NCBI GenBank assembly: GCA_031288175.1
Contig: JAITRW010000033.1
Span: 1-64,000 of the forward strand
Direction of reading: 5' to 3'
From: Tannerellaceae bacterium
Lineage (GTDB): Bacteria; Bacteroidota; Bacteroidia; Bacteroidales; Tannerellaceae
DNA: 64,000 nt
Each line of letters begins with the position of its first letter. Within the stretch, counting starts at the first letter, position 1. The notes under the pieces are model-generated. The model did no database searches. It was not told the origin of the DNA and saw nothing but the letters and a program-made list of their open reading frames with translations. Shown here piece after piece: positions 38,992 to 48,766 of this stretch. The translations under genes were made by a program, and so were the position numbers.

Positions 38992-41900
38992 ATGGAACGC
39001 TTGTTATACTTTGTCGCTTCTTGTTTTATCTTGTCGCTCACTTCGATTGTGCGCGTACAAGCTGATATTCCGTACTGCGAACCCCCTGATTCTCCTTACG
39101 AAGACTTGACTCTTTTTCTTCTTGACGAACAAAGGAAACAAAGTAGTTCCCTGAATTTCGATGAATGGATCAACCTTGAGGTTGAAGCCATTCCCTTTTC
39201 CCTTGAACACAAAGGTTTTATATGGCATATTGAGGCATTGGATTATCGAACCCATCAATGTATTGAAACCCTTGAACAAACGGGTAATGGCATTAAACGG
39301 AAAACATTCATGACTGCCTCCGTGAAAACCATTGATTCACATCATCAGACTCTCAAGCTGCATGTCTTTCGTGCGAACACGATCTTTAAGGTGAAGGTTG
39401 TTAGCCGCATTTCGGAGGGAAGCGAAAAGATAGAATCCAATGTCTACGAACTCTACGTCAGCCCCATTTATGCCGATGGAGTCGTCGTCTCTTATTCGGA
39501 AACAGGTACAGACCTCTTTATTGCTAAAAATAGGGATACTACTCTGCAGTACCATACTACCCTTGACTTGCAAACTGCCGTCCGGCTCCCCGACAAATAC
39601 AATCAGGCTAACCTCACCCATTATCCCGAAGGTGTCACAGATACCCTCGTGCACTGGTATATTTCTCCTACTGACCCTTTGCGGCCAGCCGTTGAGATGC
39701 TTTCCCATCCTGAAAATGCCCGTCAAGTCTCTTTTCGTGCCATCAACTCCTTAGCCGTCGACACCGTTTGGGTTGAAACTTACGACCATCCTACTGAAAC
39801 GCATCGTGACAGTTTCATCATCCGTACTGATACGATACATGTAGAGGGTATCTCCCTTCAAATTATCAATCCGAAGATTGACAACAAGTATGCCTTAGCG
39901 GATACTGTTCGATTGCGGGCTGTGGTCACGCCTGCAAATGCGGATTACGATTCTATCGTCTGGACAATAACCCCCTCAGGGTGGATAGAGGTCATGCGTG
40001 ATGTGAAGAATGATTCCGGACATTGTTATATCAGTCTCTGCGTGGCCGGACAGCACGGTTCCGGAAAAGTGACCGTCACCGCCTCCCCGAAAGGCCGGTA
40101 TGTGTCCGCCGGAACAACTGCCAAGCATGCCGATACAACCCTGACTTTCCTTGAATCATCAAAAGCATCGGCTCCGAAATGGATAACCTCTTTGAAACTC
40201 TCCGCTTCTGTTAATGGTGACCCGATAGTTGACGGAGCCACCATTGATCCCTATGTCTACGTATCTATGGGTATCGCCTCCCAACCCAACGATGCCACTA
40301 ACCCTACGGGTATCTTCATTCTATCCGATCTTCCTGACCACCTTGGCCTACCTGTTGGTATTCTTTCTGCATCCACTTTTAATGTCTTTGCTAATAAGCC
40401 GAGCACCCACGCTCGAATCATTGCTTTTGCTATCGACAGTCTACTGGCCACAAATACCGTCTCTCTTGATGATTTTCTGGCGCCCGATATTTCGAAGAAT
40501 CTTAGGGATATTTTGGATAAGTTACCCGTCAAAGACACTTTTTCCTTTGATATAAACTACATTCCCATCGCCGATCTTTCCCTTCGGGACAAAGTCGGCT
40601 TGGTAGAATCTACCATCCAAGTCGGAGAAACCATTGAACTTACTGCCTCTATTCTTCCCGTTGACGCTACCTTTCGCCGTTTGGAGTGGTTCGTCGAACA
40701 GAATACCTATACGGAAACTGTCACCTTCCTCGACTCCGACGAAACACGGCTTACACGTAGTGTCAAAGCGTTGTTACCAGGAGAAGTCCATATCTGTGTC
40801 AAATCGCTTGATAAAGGATTGTCTGCGAAATATATCTTTCACGTCACGGGAGAGGTTCAAGCTAACGTAGTCACCGGCGTTATCATCAAGTCCGATATCA
40901 ATGAGGCCTTTTCAGTGTTGTCCGGAGGCGATTCCGTAAAATTGTTAGCGCACATCACCCCTCCTACATTACCTGCCGCGCTTTCTCCCATCTCATGGAC
41001 TGTTTTTCCTCAGACATTTGCCGAAATTATACGTTCCGGACAGCCGGAAGCTGTTGATAAACCCGCTTGGGCGGAGATCAAGCTCGTGGGGCAAGGTACA
41101 GCCGTCACCATCATAGCGACAGCGGAGAATGGAGTACAGGGAACATACGTAATCAGTGTACCCCTTGACCATCCTGATGATCTGTTGCTTCATGACGAAC
41201 TGGGGAGGACATTCCCGATACTTACCGAAAATACACGTATCGAACTCGTTGCCCTTCCTCAAACGGTAGATTCTTTGGAGTGGGAGATTGAAAATACAGC
41301 CGTCGTAGTCTTTGACGATGGTAAAGACGGTGAAAACACTCATCGGAGAACAATAAAAGCCATCAAGCCCGGTGCTGTCACCTATGTCTTTGTTCGCACA
41401 CGAGGCAAAAATCCGGTGACAGCTTCCATTCAAATAACCGTCAACCATCGTCCCGCAACAGGAATATTCTTGAGAGATCCTGCCGGAGAGATCACAAATC
41501 GACAGACCCCTTTAATGATTGACGAACTTATCCATTTGACCGCTACTTTGCAAGGAGAGCCTTCATTCACAGAAATAGGATGGACAATAGACAACCCTGC
41601 TATTGTCGCCTTTGCTGATGACAAGACATACGCCCGTACCCGTACTTTCAAAGCCCTGAGCACAGGGCATACGAGGGTCAGAGTTGTTACCCGCGATGGT
41701 AGCCAAAAGAACTCTTATTATGCTGTCTACGTCAACGAGCCTTCTGTCGAAGTACCCATTCCCCCACTCGAAGAAATACCCTCTGTCACTCCTCCTTCTC
41801 CGGAAGAAAATTCCTCTCATTCCGACATAGACTTGTTGGTACCCTTTGAAAATTCCTCCCCTCGCCGCTGCTCCGTCCGCTATCAGGATGGACAGCTCCT

Positions 41901-42087
41901 CCTCAACGGTCTGAAAGATACTCACGTCCATATCCTTACCATTTCCGGCCGTCATCTTGCTGCCTTCCCCGTAGAGACCAGTACTTATTCTCGTAGTATC
42001 CCTCTTGTCCCGGGTGTCTATATCCTCTATCCTTATTCCGATTTTTCCGTTGCTACTTTTTCCCCTTTCCTTTTCGTTGTCAACTGA
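38992..42087 (+). CDS. Very large secreted Ig-like domain protein with T9SS-like C-terminal domain
   Basis: Signal peptide MERLLYFVASCFILSLTSIVRVQA; repeated Ig-like units; C-terminal DGQLLLNGLKDTHVHILTISGRHLAAF...PLVPGVYILYPY. Confidence 0.8.
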   Translation: MERLLYFVASCFILSLTSIVRVQADIPYCEPPDSPYEDLTLFLLDEQRKQSSSLNFDEWINLEVEAIPFSLEHKGFIWHIEALDYRTHQCIETLEQTGNGIKRKTFMTASVKTIDSHHQTLKLHVFRANTIFKVKVVSRISEGSEKIESNVYELYVSPIYADGVVVSYSETGTDLFIAKNRDTTLQYHTTLDLQTAVRLPDKYNQANLTHYPEGVTDTLVHWYISPTDPLRPAVEMLSHPENARQVSFRAINSLAVDTVWVETYDHPTETHRDSFIIRTDTIHVEGISLQIINPKIDNKYALADTVRLRAVVTPANADYDSIVWTITPSGWIEVMRDVKNDSGHCYISLCVAGQHGSGKVTVTASPKGRYVSAGTTAKHADTTLTFLESSKASAPKWITSLKLSASVNGDPIVDGATIDPYVYVSMGIASQPNDATNPTGIFILSDLPDHLGLPVGILSASTFNVFANKPSTHARIIAFAIDSLLATNTVSLDDFLAPDISKNLRDILDKLPVKDTFSFDINYIPIADLSLRDKVGLVESTIQVGETIELTASILPVDATFRRLEWFVEQNTYTETVTFLDSDETRLTRSVKALLPGEVHICVKSLDKGLSAKYIFHVTGEVQANVVTGVIIKSDINEAFSVLSGGDSVKLLAHITPPTLPAALSPISWTVFPQTFAEIIRSGQPEAVDKPAWAEIKLVGQGTAVTIIATAENGVQGTYVISVPLDHPDDLLLHDELGRTFPILTENTRIELVALPQTVDSLEWEIENTAVVVFDDGKDGENTHRRTIKAIKPGAVTYVFVRTRGKNPVTASIQITVNHRPATGIFLRDPAGEITNRQTPLMIDELIHLTATLQGEPSFTEIGWTIDNPAIVAFADDKTYARTRTFKALSTGHTRVRVVTRDGSQKNSYYAVYVNEPSVEVPIPPLEEIPSVTPPSPEENSSHSDIDLLVPFENSSPRRCSVRYQDGQLLLNGLKDTHVHILTISGRHLAAFPVETSTYSRSIPLVPGVYILYPYSDFSVATFSPFLFVVN

Positions 42088-42214
42088 TATCCCATTTATA
42101 CCACCACCTTGGCTTCGGTAACAGTTGCGGAACGGTTAAGGCATGGGATAAAAATGTAAATTTGCGGACGATTTTTCGAGGGGAGAAAATGCAAGACAGA
42201 ATAATAAGAAACTT

Positions 42215-42667
42215 ATGTTCAGGGAAAAGACGATAGTCTATACATCAGGAACCTTCGATATGTTCCATTACAATCACCTCAGAATGATCAATTATGCCCG
42301 ATCCCTGGGTGATATTCTCATCGTAGGGGTCAGCACGGATGAACTAGTCTGTTCTTATAAAGCCGCTCCTATCATCCCCTTTAATGAACGCTTGCAGATC
42401 ATCGAAGCCCTGAAAACGCCCGATATGGTCATCCCACAACATACTCTTGATCACACTGAAATTGTCAGGAAGCTCAATATTGATGCCTTTGTTGTGGGCG
42501 ATGACTGGTACGGACGCTACGATTACCTCCGCGACTTGAACGTGCAGGTCTTTTACTTCCCTTATGGGACAGGTGTTTCCTCCTCTATCATCAAGAAAAC
42601 CATACACGACAGTTACGAGGCCACCCTTCAAGAGCAACGGAAAGCTAAACCCAAAGTCAATGGTTAA
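42215..42667 (+). CDS. TagD-like cytidylyltransferase (CDP-glycerol type or related)
   Basis: YTSGTFDMFHYNHLRMINYARSLGDILIVGVSTDE; FVVGDDWYGRYDYL; YGTGVSSSIIKKTI. Confidence 0.85.
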   Translation: MFREKTIVYTSGTFDMFHYNHLRMINYARSLGDILIVGVSTDELVCSYKAAPIIPFNERLQIIEALKTPDMVIPQHTLDHTEIVRKLNIDAFVVGDDWYGRYDYLRDLNVQVFYFPYGTGVSSSIIKKTIHDSYEATLQEQRKAKPKVNG

Positions 42668-43388
42668 GTGTGCTTGCATCACGGGAGGAACCAAAGGGAT
42701 AGGTAGGGCCGTGGCCGATACTTTGGCTGCCGGAGGTTACAATTTAGTGCTCACTTATGCATCGGACAATATTGCCGCCAAGCATACAGGGATGGAGCTT
42801 TGGCAACGTTTTGGTGTTGAGGTGCACGTCGTTCAGGCCGATATTGCCTCTGAAGAAGCGCCCGACAAGCTCCGGAATTATCTGGAAGAAAAGAATATCA
42901 TCCTTGACGCCCTCATTTTTAATGCCGGACTGACCTGTCGTACACCCTTTACAGAGATGCAGAGGGAAGAATGGAAACGTGTCTTTTTTGCAAACGTCCA
43001 TTTTCCTGTGTTCCTTCTTCAAGCTGTGGTCGGGCGGTTACGGGCGGGGGCATGCGTCGTTTTCACAGGGTCGCGTATGGCTGACTTACCGCATTCCGTG
43101 TCTTTGGCCTATGGCGTATCGAAAGCCTCTGTTCATTCCTTGGTGAAGAATTTGGTGAAATTCTTGCAGCCTTACGGGGTGCGTGTGAATGGAGTGGCGC
43201 CTGGATTTGTAGATACTGAATGGCAGCGAGCCAAGCCGACAGAAATACGTCAAAATATTGAAGCCAAAATAGCCGCCGAACGTTTCTGTCATCCCGAAGA
43301 GATCGGCGAAATCTACCGGATACTGATAGAAAACGCCTACATGAATGGAGAGATAGTCACCATAGACGGCGGCTACTCTTATAAATGA
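42660..43388 (+). CDS. Short-chain dehydrogenase/reductase
   Basis: ITGGTKGIGRAVADTL, FNAGLT, GSRMADLPHSVSLAYGVSKASV, VAPGFVDTEW. Confidence 0.9.
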   Translation: MVKCACITGGTKGIGRAVADTLAAGGYNLVLTYASDNIAAKHTGMELWQRFGVEVHVVQADIASEEAPDKLRNYLEEKNIILDALIFNAGLTCRTPFTEMQREEWKRVFFANVHFPVFLLQAVVGRLRAGACVVFTGSRMADLPHSVSLAYGVSKASVHSLVKNLVKFLQPYGVRVNGVAPGFVDTEWQRAKPTEIRQNIEAKIAAERFCHPEEIGEIYRILIENAYMNGEIVTIDGGYSYK

Positions 43389-44272
43389 ATAGGATGGATA
43401 AAGAATATGAAGCCTCGCTGAAATCAATAGAAACAGAAAATCTGTTGGATAAGATCTTCTACCGACGGATTGGCTTTTTCCTTGCAAAAGCCTTGCAGGG
43501 TACGGATGTTACGCCGAATATCGTGACCGTGATCTCCATTTTTGTCGGTATAGCCGGAGGAATCTTATTTCGACCCGTAGATCTTTGCTTGAACCTCCTT
43601 GGTATAGCTTGCCTTATCGTAGCCAACATCCTTGACTGTGTAGACGGACAATTAGCCCGTATGACGGGCATCAAGTCGGCTTTCGGCAGGATACTCGACG
43701 GATTGGCTGGCGACTTATGGTTTCTCACTATTTACATATCGTTAGTGCTTCGCCTGTATGGAGAGACAGGTAGCTGGATATTTGCAGCCATAGCTGTTTT
43801 ATCGGCCTTGTCACACCTTTTCCAAGCCAATATCACCGATTATTATAAGACCCTCCACCTCTATTTCATCAGCAAAGATAAAGGCGCTGAGTTTCAGACA
43901 GCCGAACAGGTACAAACCGCACACACCAGCCGGAAACCCGGTATTGGAAAAGCAGTGTTGTTGCTCTACCGTTGCTATACTATGCTCCAGATACGCGCCA
44001 CCCCCCAACTCCAAGCCATGCTGATCCGCCTAAAAATCGCTTATAAAGACAGTATACCCGAAGAATTGCGGTTGCGTTTCAGGAAGGAAAGCTGTCTTTT
44101 GATGAAACGTTGGGTAGACTGGCTGACTTTCAACGGGCGGACGGTCGTCCTCTTTGTTGTGTTATTGACGGGAGAGGTGTGGGCATACTTTGTATTCGAA
44201 ATAGTGGTATTGAATGTAGTGCTCTTTGTCGCTATGAAGGGACATGAACGGATGTGTGCTTCGTTCAGTTGA
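43385..44272 (+). CDS. CDP-alcohol phosphatidyltransferase family membrane protein
   Basis: DCVDGQLARMTGIKSAFGRILDGLAGD motif; TM segments. Confidence 0.88.
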   Translation: MNRMDKEYEASLKSIETENLLDKIFYRRIGFFLAKALQGTDVTPNIVTVISIFVGIAGGILFRPVDLCLNLLGIACLIVANILDCVDGQLARMTGIKSAFGRILDGLAGDLWFLTIYISLVLRLYGETGSWIFAAIAVLSALSHLFQANITDYYKTLHLYFISKDKGAEFQTAEQVQTAHTSRKPGIGKAVLLLYRCYTMLQIRATPQLQAMLIRLKIAYKDSIPEELRLRFRKESCLLMKRWVDWLTFNGRTVVLFVVLLTGEVWAYFVFEIVVLNVVLFVAMKGHERMCASFS

Positions 44273-44276
44273 CAAA

Positions 44277-45095
44277 ATGAAAGAGACGGTTATTGATATC
44301 AACGACTTGCAAGAGATGTTCCCCGCCTTGCGTACCCCTTTGGGGCGTGTGCTGGGGTGTCGTTTTCTACGGAGTATTGGTATGGAGAAAGTGAACGAAG
44401 CCCACAGTAATCATTGCTGTTTGCGGGGGGCTGCTTTCACGACTGCCCTTTTGGCAGACCCTTTGATAGACATCTGTTACCGTCTGCACCACAAAGAACG
44501 CCTTGCTTCCCTTCCGGAAGGCGCTTTTATCACCGTCTCCAACCACCCGACAGGCTCAATAGAAGGAATTATGCTTATTGACATCTTTGCACGTCGGAGA
44601 GCGGATTTCAGGGTCATGGCCAATGGTTTCCTTACACGGATTGGTGCTATGGAAGAGAACTTTATCCCTGTCGTTCCCTCTTCAAGCCGCCATGAAGATA
44701 AGAAAGCCAACATCGTCGCCATTCGCCAGTGTTTGGAACATCTGAATGCCGGTAATCCCTTAGGATTTTTCCCTGCCGGCTCCGTATCCTTTTTGCGCTG
44801 GGGCAAGATTCGGGATCTGGCCTGGTCGGAAAACGTAATGCGAATCATCCGAAAGGCCGCCGTACCTGTCTATCCGGTATACTTTGACGTCAGGAACACA
44901 TCCTTTTTTTATTTACTGGGTAGTCTGGATTGGAGGATGCGGGTGTTGCGTATGCCGACAGAGACTTTCAATAAGCGGGGCAAGACGGTAGACGTTTTCG
45001 TCGGGGAACCATTGAGTGCCAACGACGTTCGTCAAATACCGGACGACAAGACCTTAGCCACCCTCCTTTACGGCCGGACTTACGATCGCAATTAG
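44277..45095 (+). CDS. PlsC-like lysophospholipid/glycerol acyltransferase
   Basis: ITVSNHPTGSIEGIMLID; GFFPAGSVSF; VPVYPVYFDVRN. Confidence 0.82.
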   Translation: MKETVIDINDLQEMFPALRTPLGRVLGCRFLRSIGMEKVNEAHSNHCCLRGAAFTTALLADPLIDICYRLHHKERLASLPEGAFITVSNHPTGSIEGIMLIDIFARRRADFRVMANGFLTRIGAMEENFIPVVPSSSRHEDKKANIVAIRQCLEHLNAGNPLGFFPAGSVSFLRWGKIRDLAWSENVMRIIRKAAVPVYPVYFDVRNTSFFYLLGSLDWRMRVLRMPTETFNKRGKTVDVFVGEPLSANDVRQIPDDKTLATLLYGRTYDRN

Positions 45096-47785
45096 TGAGC
45101 CTCCAGCCAGTTTACCCCGTATCCTGAGTCTACTACCAGTGGAATTTCCAGCGGAAAAGCATTTTCCATTTCGTAAATCACGATTGCGCGCACCGTATCC
45201 AGTTCCTTCACCGGTACATTAAAGTTTAGTTCGTCATGCACTTGCATGATCATCCGTGCTTGCAGGCCTTTTTCTTTGAACCGACGGCTGATAGCTATCA
45301 TTGCCAGTTTGATGAGGTCGGCCGCACTCCCCTGTATAGGAGCGTTAGTGACGAAACGTTCGGCTGCCGCACGCACCGCACGATTTGCCGAGTTTAGGTT
45401 CGACACCTGCGTCCGACGGTGGAGGATTGTTTCTACATAGCCGTTTTTACGCGCTTGTTCAAGGCTTTGTTCGAGATACTTACGTACGTCGGGATAAGAG
45501 GCGAAATAATTCGTGATCAGCTTGGAACTTTCTTCGCGGGAGATATTTAGCGCCCGGGAGAGGCCGAACGGCGAGATCCCGTAAATGATCCCGAAGTTTG
45601 CGCTTTTAGCTTTGCGACGCATTTCAGGCGTCACCTCTTCCACAGCAACACGGAAAATTTTGGAGGCCGTAGCCGCATGGATATCTTCTCCGTTATGAAA
45701 AGATTCCACCAACGTAAGGTCACGGCTCAGGTGAGCCAGGATACGTAATTCTATCTGCGAGTAATCAGCGGAAAAGAACACACACTCACCATTATCGGCC
45801 GTAAAAGCTTTGCGTATTTCCCTGCCGAGTTCATTGCGCACGGGGATATTTTGAAGATTAGGATTTGAAGAGCTGAGCCGACCTGTAGAGACCACTGCCT
45901 GGTGGAACGAAGCATGGATCTTTCCTGTTTCGGGGCGGAGCAAACGGGGTAACGCTTCTACATAAGTACTAAGCAATTTTTTTACTTGCCTGTATTCTAA
46001 GATTTTACCGATCACCGGATGACGGTCGCGCAGTTGATCAAGTACTGCCTCACCTGTACTTACCTGTCCGGTTTTCGTTTTTGCCGCCACATGGATATGG
46101 AAGTGATCTTCGAGTAGGGTAGCGATCTGGCGTGAGGAATTGATGTTAAACGATGTCCCTGCCATTTGGAAAATCTCTTCCTGGAGCGACGTAAGTGACG
46201 AGTTTAGCGAGAGCGATGATTGATGGAGTGTTTCAATATTCAGCGTAACCCCTGTATATTCCATATCCGCCAACACATACACCAATGGCATTTCTATGTC
46301 GTGGAACACATGAGCCGTATCTTTATCGAAGCATCCCGACAAGTGTTGCCTTAACCGGAGCAGTAACCCTGCACTTTCTGCCGTGTCGGCAGAGATATCT
46401 TGGAGAGGGGCAAGCGAGTATTTGAGGCAGGTATTAAAGAGGTACGTTTTCGAATGTGTCAGTTCAGGATGTAGGAGATAGTGAGCGATCAACGTATCGA
46501 ATAGAAGGCCTTGTAGGCATATGCCTTGTTGTCGGAAGTAACAGATATGTCCTTTCAGATCGTGCCCTATTTTTTCAATACGCGGGTTAGCCAGTGGAGA
46601 GGAGAAGATCTTCAACGTTTGGGTCACTTCTTCCGCATTGCCCTCCAGTGGAACGAACCATGCCTCCTGTTCATCGAAAGCAAACGCTACACCCCTCGGC
46701 CGATCCAGCCTTGATTTTTCATCTTCGCCATGGAAAGCGATTGCGAATCTATCCTGCCTAGTCAGCAACTCGGACAGTTCCTCTTGCATTTGACGTGATT
46801 CCGCCGTCCGGTAGGAATTTTGCGTCGGTACTGCTTCGGTAGGAAGACGGCTGGTGGCGGCAGGCGATGACACAACCTGTACCGGTGCGAAAAACGGCAG
46901 TGTGGCTTGGGAGGCGCCTCCCTTGTTTTTATCAAGACGGTTAAGGAACGTATGAAATTCCAGTTCGCTGAACAGTTCTCGTAACCGTTTTTCGTTCGCA
47001 GGTTGATAGCGGCAAATTTCGGCCTCGAATTGAATGGGCACATCCGTTCGGATCGTGGCTAGGATTCGAGAAAACCGTATTTCGTCCGCATTTTGTTGGA
47101 TTCGGTAACGTAGCACCCCTTTTACCAGATGAGTCTGGGAGAGCAATTCTTCCACGGAACCGAACTGTTGGAGTAAACGAGAGGCCGTTTTTTCACCTAT
47201 ACCCGGACAACCTGGTATATTGTCCGACGCATCCCCCATCAGTGCCAGCAGGTCAATGAACTGTTCCGCCGAACTCAAACCGAATTTCTCAAGCGTTTTC
47301 GGTGCATCAAGGATTTCGTAGTCTCCTCCCGATTGGGGGCGACAAAGATAGATATGAGGCCGTAGCAACTGTGTATAATCTTTGTCCGAAGTCACCATAA
47401 AGACTTCGAACCCTTCTTGAGCAGCCTGGAGGGCTAACGTCCCTATCACGTCATCCGCCTCAAAGCCGGGCGTTTCGAAGGTAGGGATACGATAAGCCTG
47501 TAACAGTTTTTTGAGAATAGGTACCGACCCGATGATATCTTCCGGCGTTTTGTTTCTTTGCGCTTTGTAGGAGGCATACGCTTCATGGCGGAACGTAGGA
47601 CCAGGGGGATCCAATGCTACCCCTATATGTGTAGGGTTATATTTCCGCAACACTTCCTCCAGTATATTGAGGAAACCGAACACAGCCGACGTATTCAAGC
47701 CTCCCGACGTGATGCGCGGCGAGTGGATAAAGGCAAAGTAAGCACGATAGATTAGCGAGAATCCATCGATCAGGAACAATTTCAT
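45092..47785 (-). CDS. polA: DNA polymerase I (5' nuclease and polymerase domains; degenerate 3'-5' exonuclease)
   Basis: MKLFLIDGFSLIYRAYFAF, GDASDNIPGCPGIGEKTA, SADYSQIELRILAHLS, AKSANFGIIYGISPFGLSR, QVHDELNF. Confidence 0.95.
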   Translation of the reverse strand: MKLFLIDGFSLIYRAYFAFIHSPRITSGGLNTSAVFGFLNILEEVLRKYNPTHIGVALDPPGPTFRHEAYASYKAQRNKTPEDIIGSVPILKKLLQAYRIPTFETPGFEADDVIGTLALQAAQEGFEVFMVTSDKDYTQLLRPHIYLCRPQSGGDYEILDAPKTLEKFGLSSAEQFIDLLALMGDASDNIPGCPGIGEKTASRLLQQFGSVEELLSQTHLVKGVLRYRIQQNADEIRFSRILATIRTDVPIQFEAEICRYQPANEKRLRELFSELEFHTFLNRLDKNKGGASQATLPFFAPVQVVSSPAATSRLPTEAVPTQNSYRTAESRQMQEELSELLTRQDRFAIAFHGEDEKSRLDRPRGVAFAFDEQEAWFVPLEGNAEEVTQTLKIFSSPLANPRIEKIGHDLKGHICYFRQQGICLQGLLFDTLIAHYLLHPELTHSKTYLFNTCLKYSLAPLQDISADTAESAGLLLRLRQHLSGCFDKDTAHVFHDIEMPLVYVLADMEYTGVTLNIETLHQSSLSLNSSLTSLQEEIFQMAGTSFNINSSRQIATLLEDHFHIHVAAKTKTGQVSTGEAVLDQLRDRHPVIGKILEYRQVKKLLSTYVEALPRLLRPETGKIHASFHQAVVSTGRLSSSNPNLQNIPVRNELGREIRKAFTADNGECVFFSADYSQIELRILAHLSRDLTLVESFHNGEDIHAATASKIFRVAVEEVTPEMRRKAKSANFGIIYGISPFGLSRALNISREESSKLITNYFASYPDVRKYLEQSLEQARKNGYVETILHRRTQVSNLNSANRAVRAAAERFVTNAPIQGSAADLIKLAMIAISRRFKEKGLQARMIMQVHDELNFNVPVKELDTVRAIVIYEMENAFPLEIPLVVDSGYGVNWLEAH

Positions 47786-47798
47786 AGTCGCCCGTACG

Positions 47799-48206
47799 TC
47801 AGGGAACGACGTTCCCTCGGATGGTCAGCGAAAGCGGATTAGGACTACCATTGCTGTACACCGATATCGTCTTATGGAACGTACCCGGACGATGCAAGGG
47901 GTTGTATGACACATGGATCATCGACGAATCGCCCGGTGCCACCGGCTCTTTCGACCATTCCGGTGTCGTGCAGCCACATGAAGCGATCACCCGGGTGATC
48001 AACAGTGGAAGGTCTCCCTCATTGTGCACTGTAAACGAGTGGGTGACATTTCCCCCTCCTTCAGGGATATCCCCGAAATCGAAGTTTGCCACTGGTGAGG
48101 TGACCAACGCTTGGCATTCCTCTTTATGATCATCCCCCCAACAAGGCACAGAACCCACTATGAATAAACCTGCTACCAAAAAAATAAACCCTTTCATATC
48201 ATTCAT
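47799..48206 (-). CDS. DUF1573-domain exported protein
   Basis: FDFGDIPEGGGNVTHSFTVHNEGDLPLLITRVIASCGCTTPEWS. Confidence 0.88.
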   Translation of the reverse strand: MNDMKGFIFLVAGLFIVGSVPCWGDDHKEECQALVTSPVANFDFGDIPEGGGNVTHSFTVHNEGDLPLLITRVIASCGCTTPEWSKEPVAPGDSSMIHVSYNPLHRPGTFHKTISVYSNGSPNPLSLTIRGNVVP

Positions 48207-48238
48207 TCTTTATTTATCCTTCTATTGCTGTCTACTTA

Positions 48239-48766
48239 TCATCCCATTCCGCCAAATCGGTTATCTACCAGCCGACAATGTAAATCCAGCGGCTGCCGGT
48301 AATTGATAGCCGCCATATGCAGTGCCGTCAGTGCCGCTTCGGCGCCTTTGTTACCCAACGCTCCTCCTGCACGCGCTATCGCTTGATCTTCCGTCAGCGT
48401 TGTCAACACGCCGAAGATCACAGGCACATGTAAGGACAGGTTCAGACCCGTCACACCCTGCGTCACCGATTGGCATACATACTCGAAGTGAGGTGTTTCG
48501 CCCTTGATCACGCACCCTAACACGATGATTGCATCCACTATCTGATGCGCTGCCAATTGGCGTGCTGCGTACGTCAGTTCCACCGCACCCGGCACCCTGA
48601 CTACCCATATCCTACTCTCATCAACTCTGTGCTCCCGCAACGTATCCAACGCCCCTTGGAGTAACGCCTCCGTGATACGGCTGTTCCAAAGCGACACCAC
48701 AATACCCACCGACAAAGGCTTGTCGTCTTTACGCGGTGGGGCAGGGAAAGGGTTATTTTGATGCAT
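48239..48766 (-). CDS. ribH: 6,7-dimethyl-8-ribityllumazine synthase
   Basis: GIVVSLWNSRITEALLQGA, VPGAVELTYAARQL, VLGCVIKGETPHFEYVCQSV. Confidence 0.95.
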   Translation of the reverse strand: MHQNNPFPAPPRKDDKPLSVGIVVSLWNSRITEALLQGALDTLREHRVDESRIWVVRVPGAVELTYAARQLAAHQIVDAIIVLGCVIKGETPHFEYVCQSVTQGVTGLNLSLHVPVIFGVLTTLTEDQAIARAGGALGNKGAEAALTALHMAAINYRQPLDLHCRLVDNRFGGMG

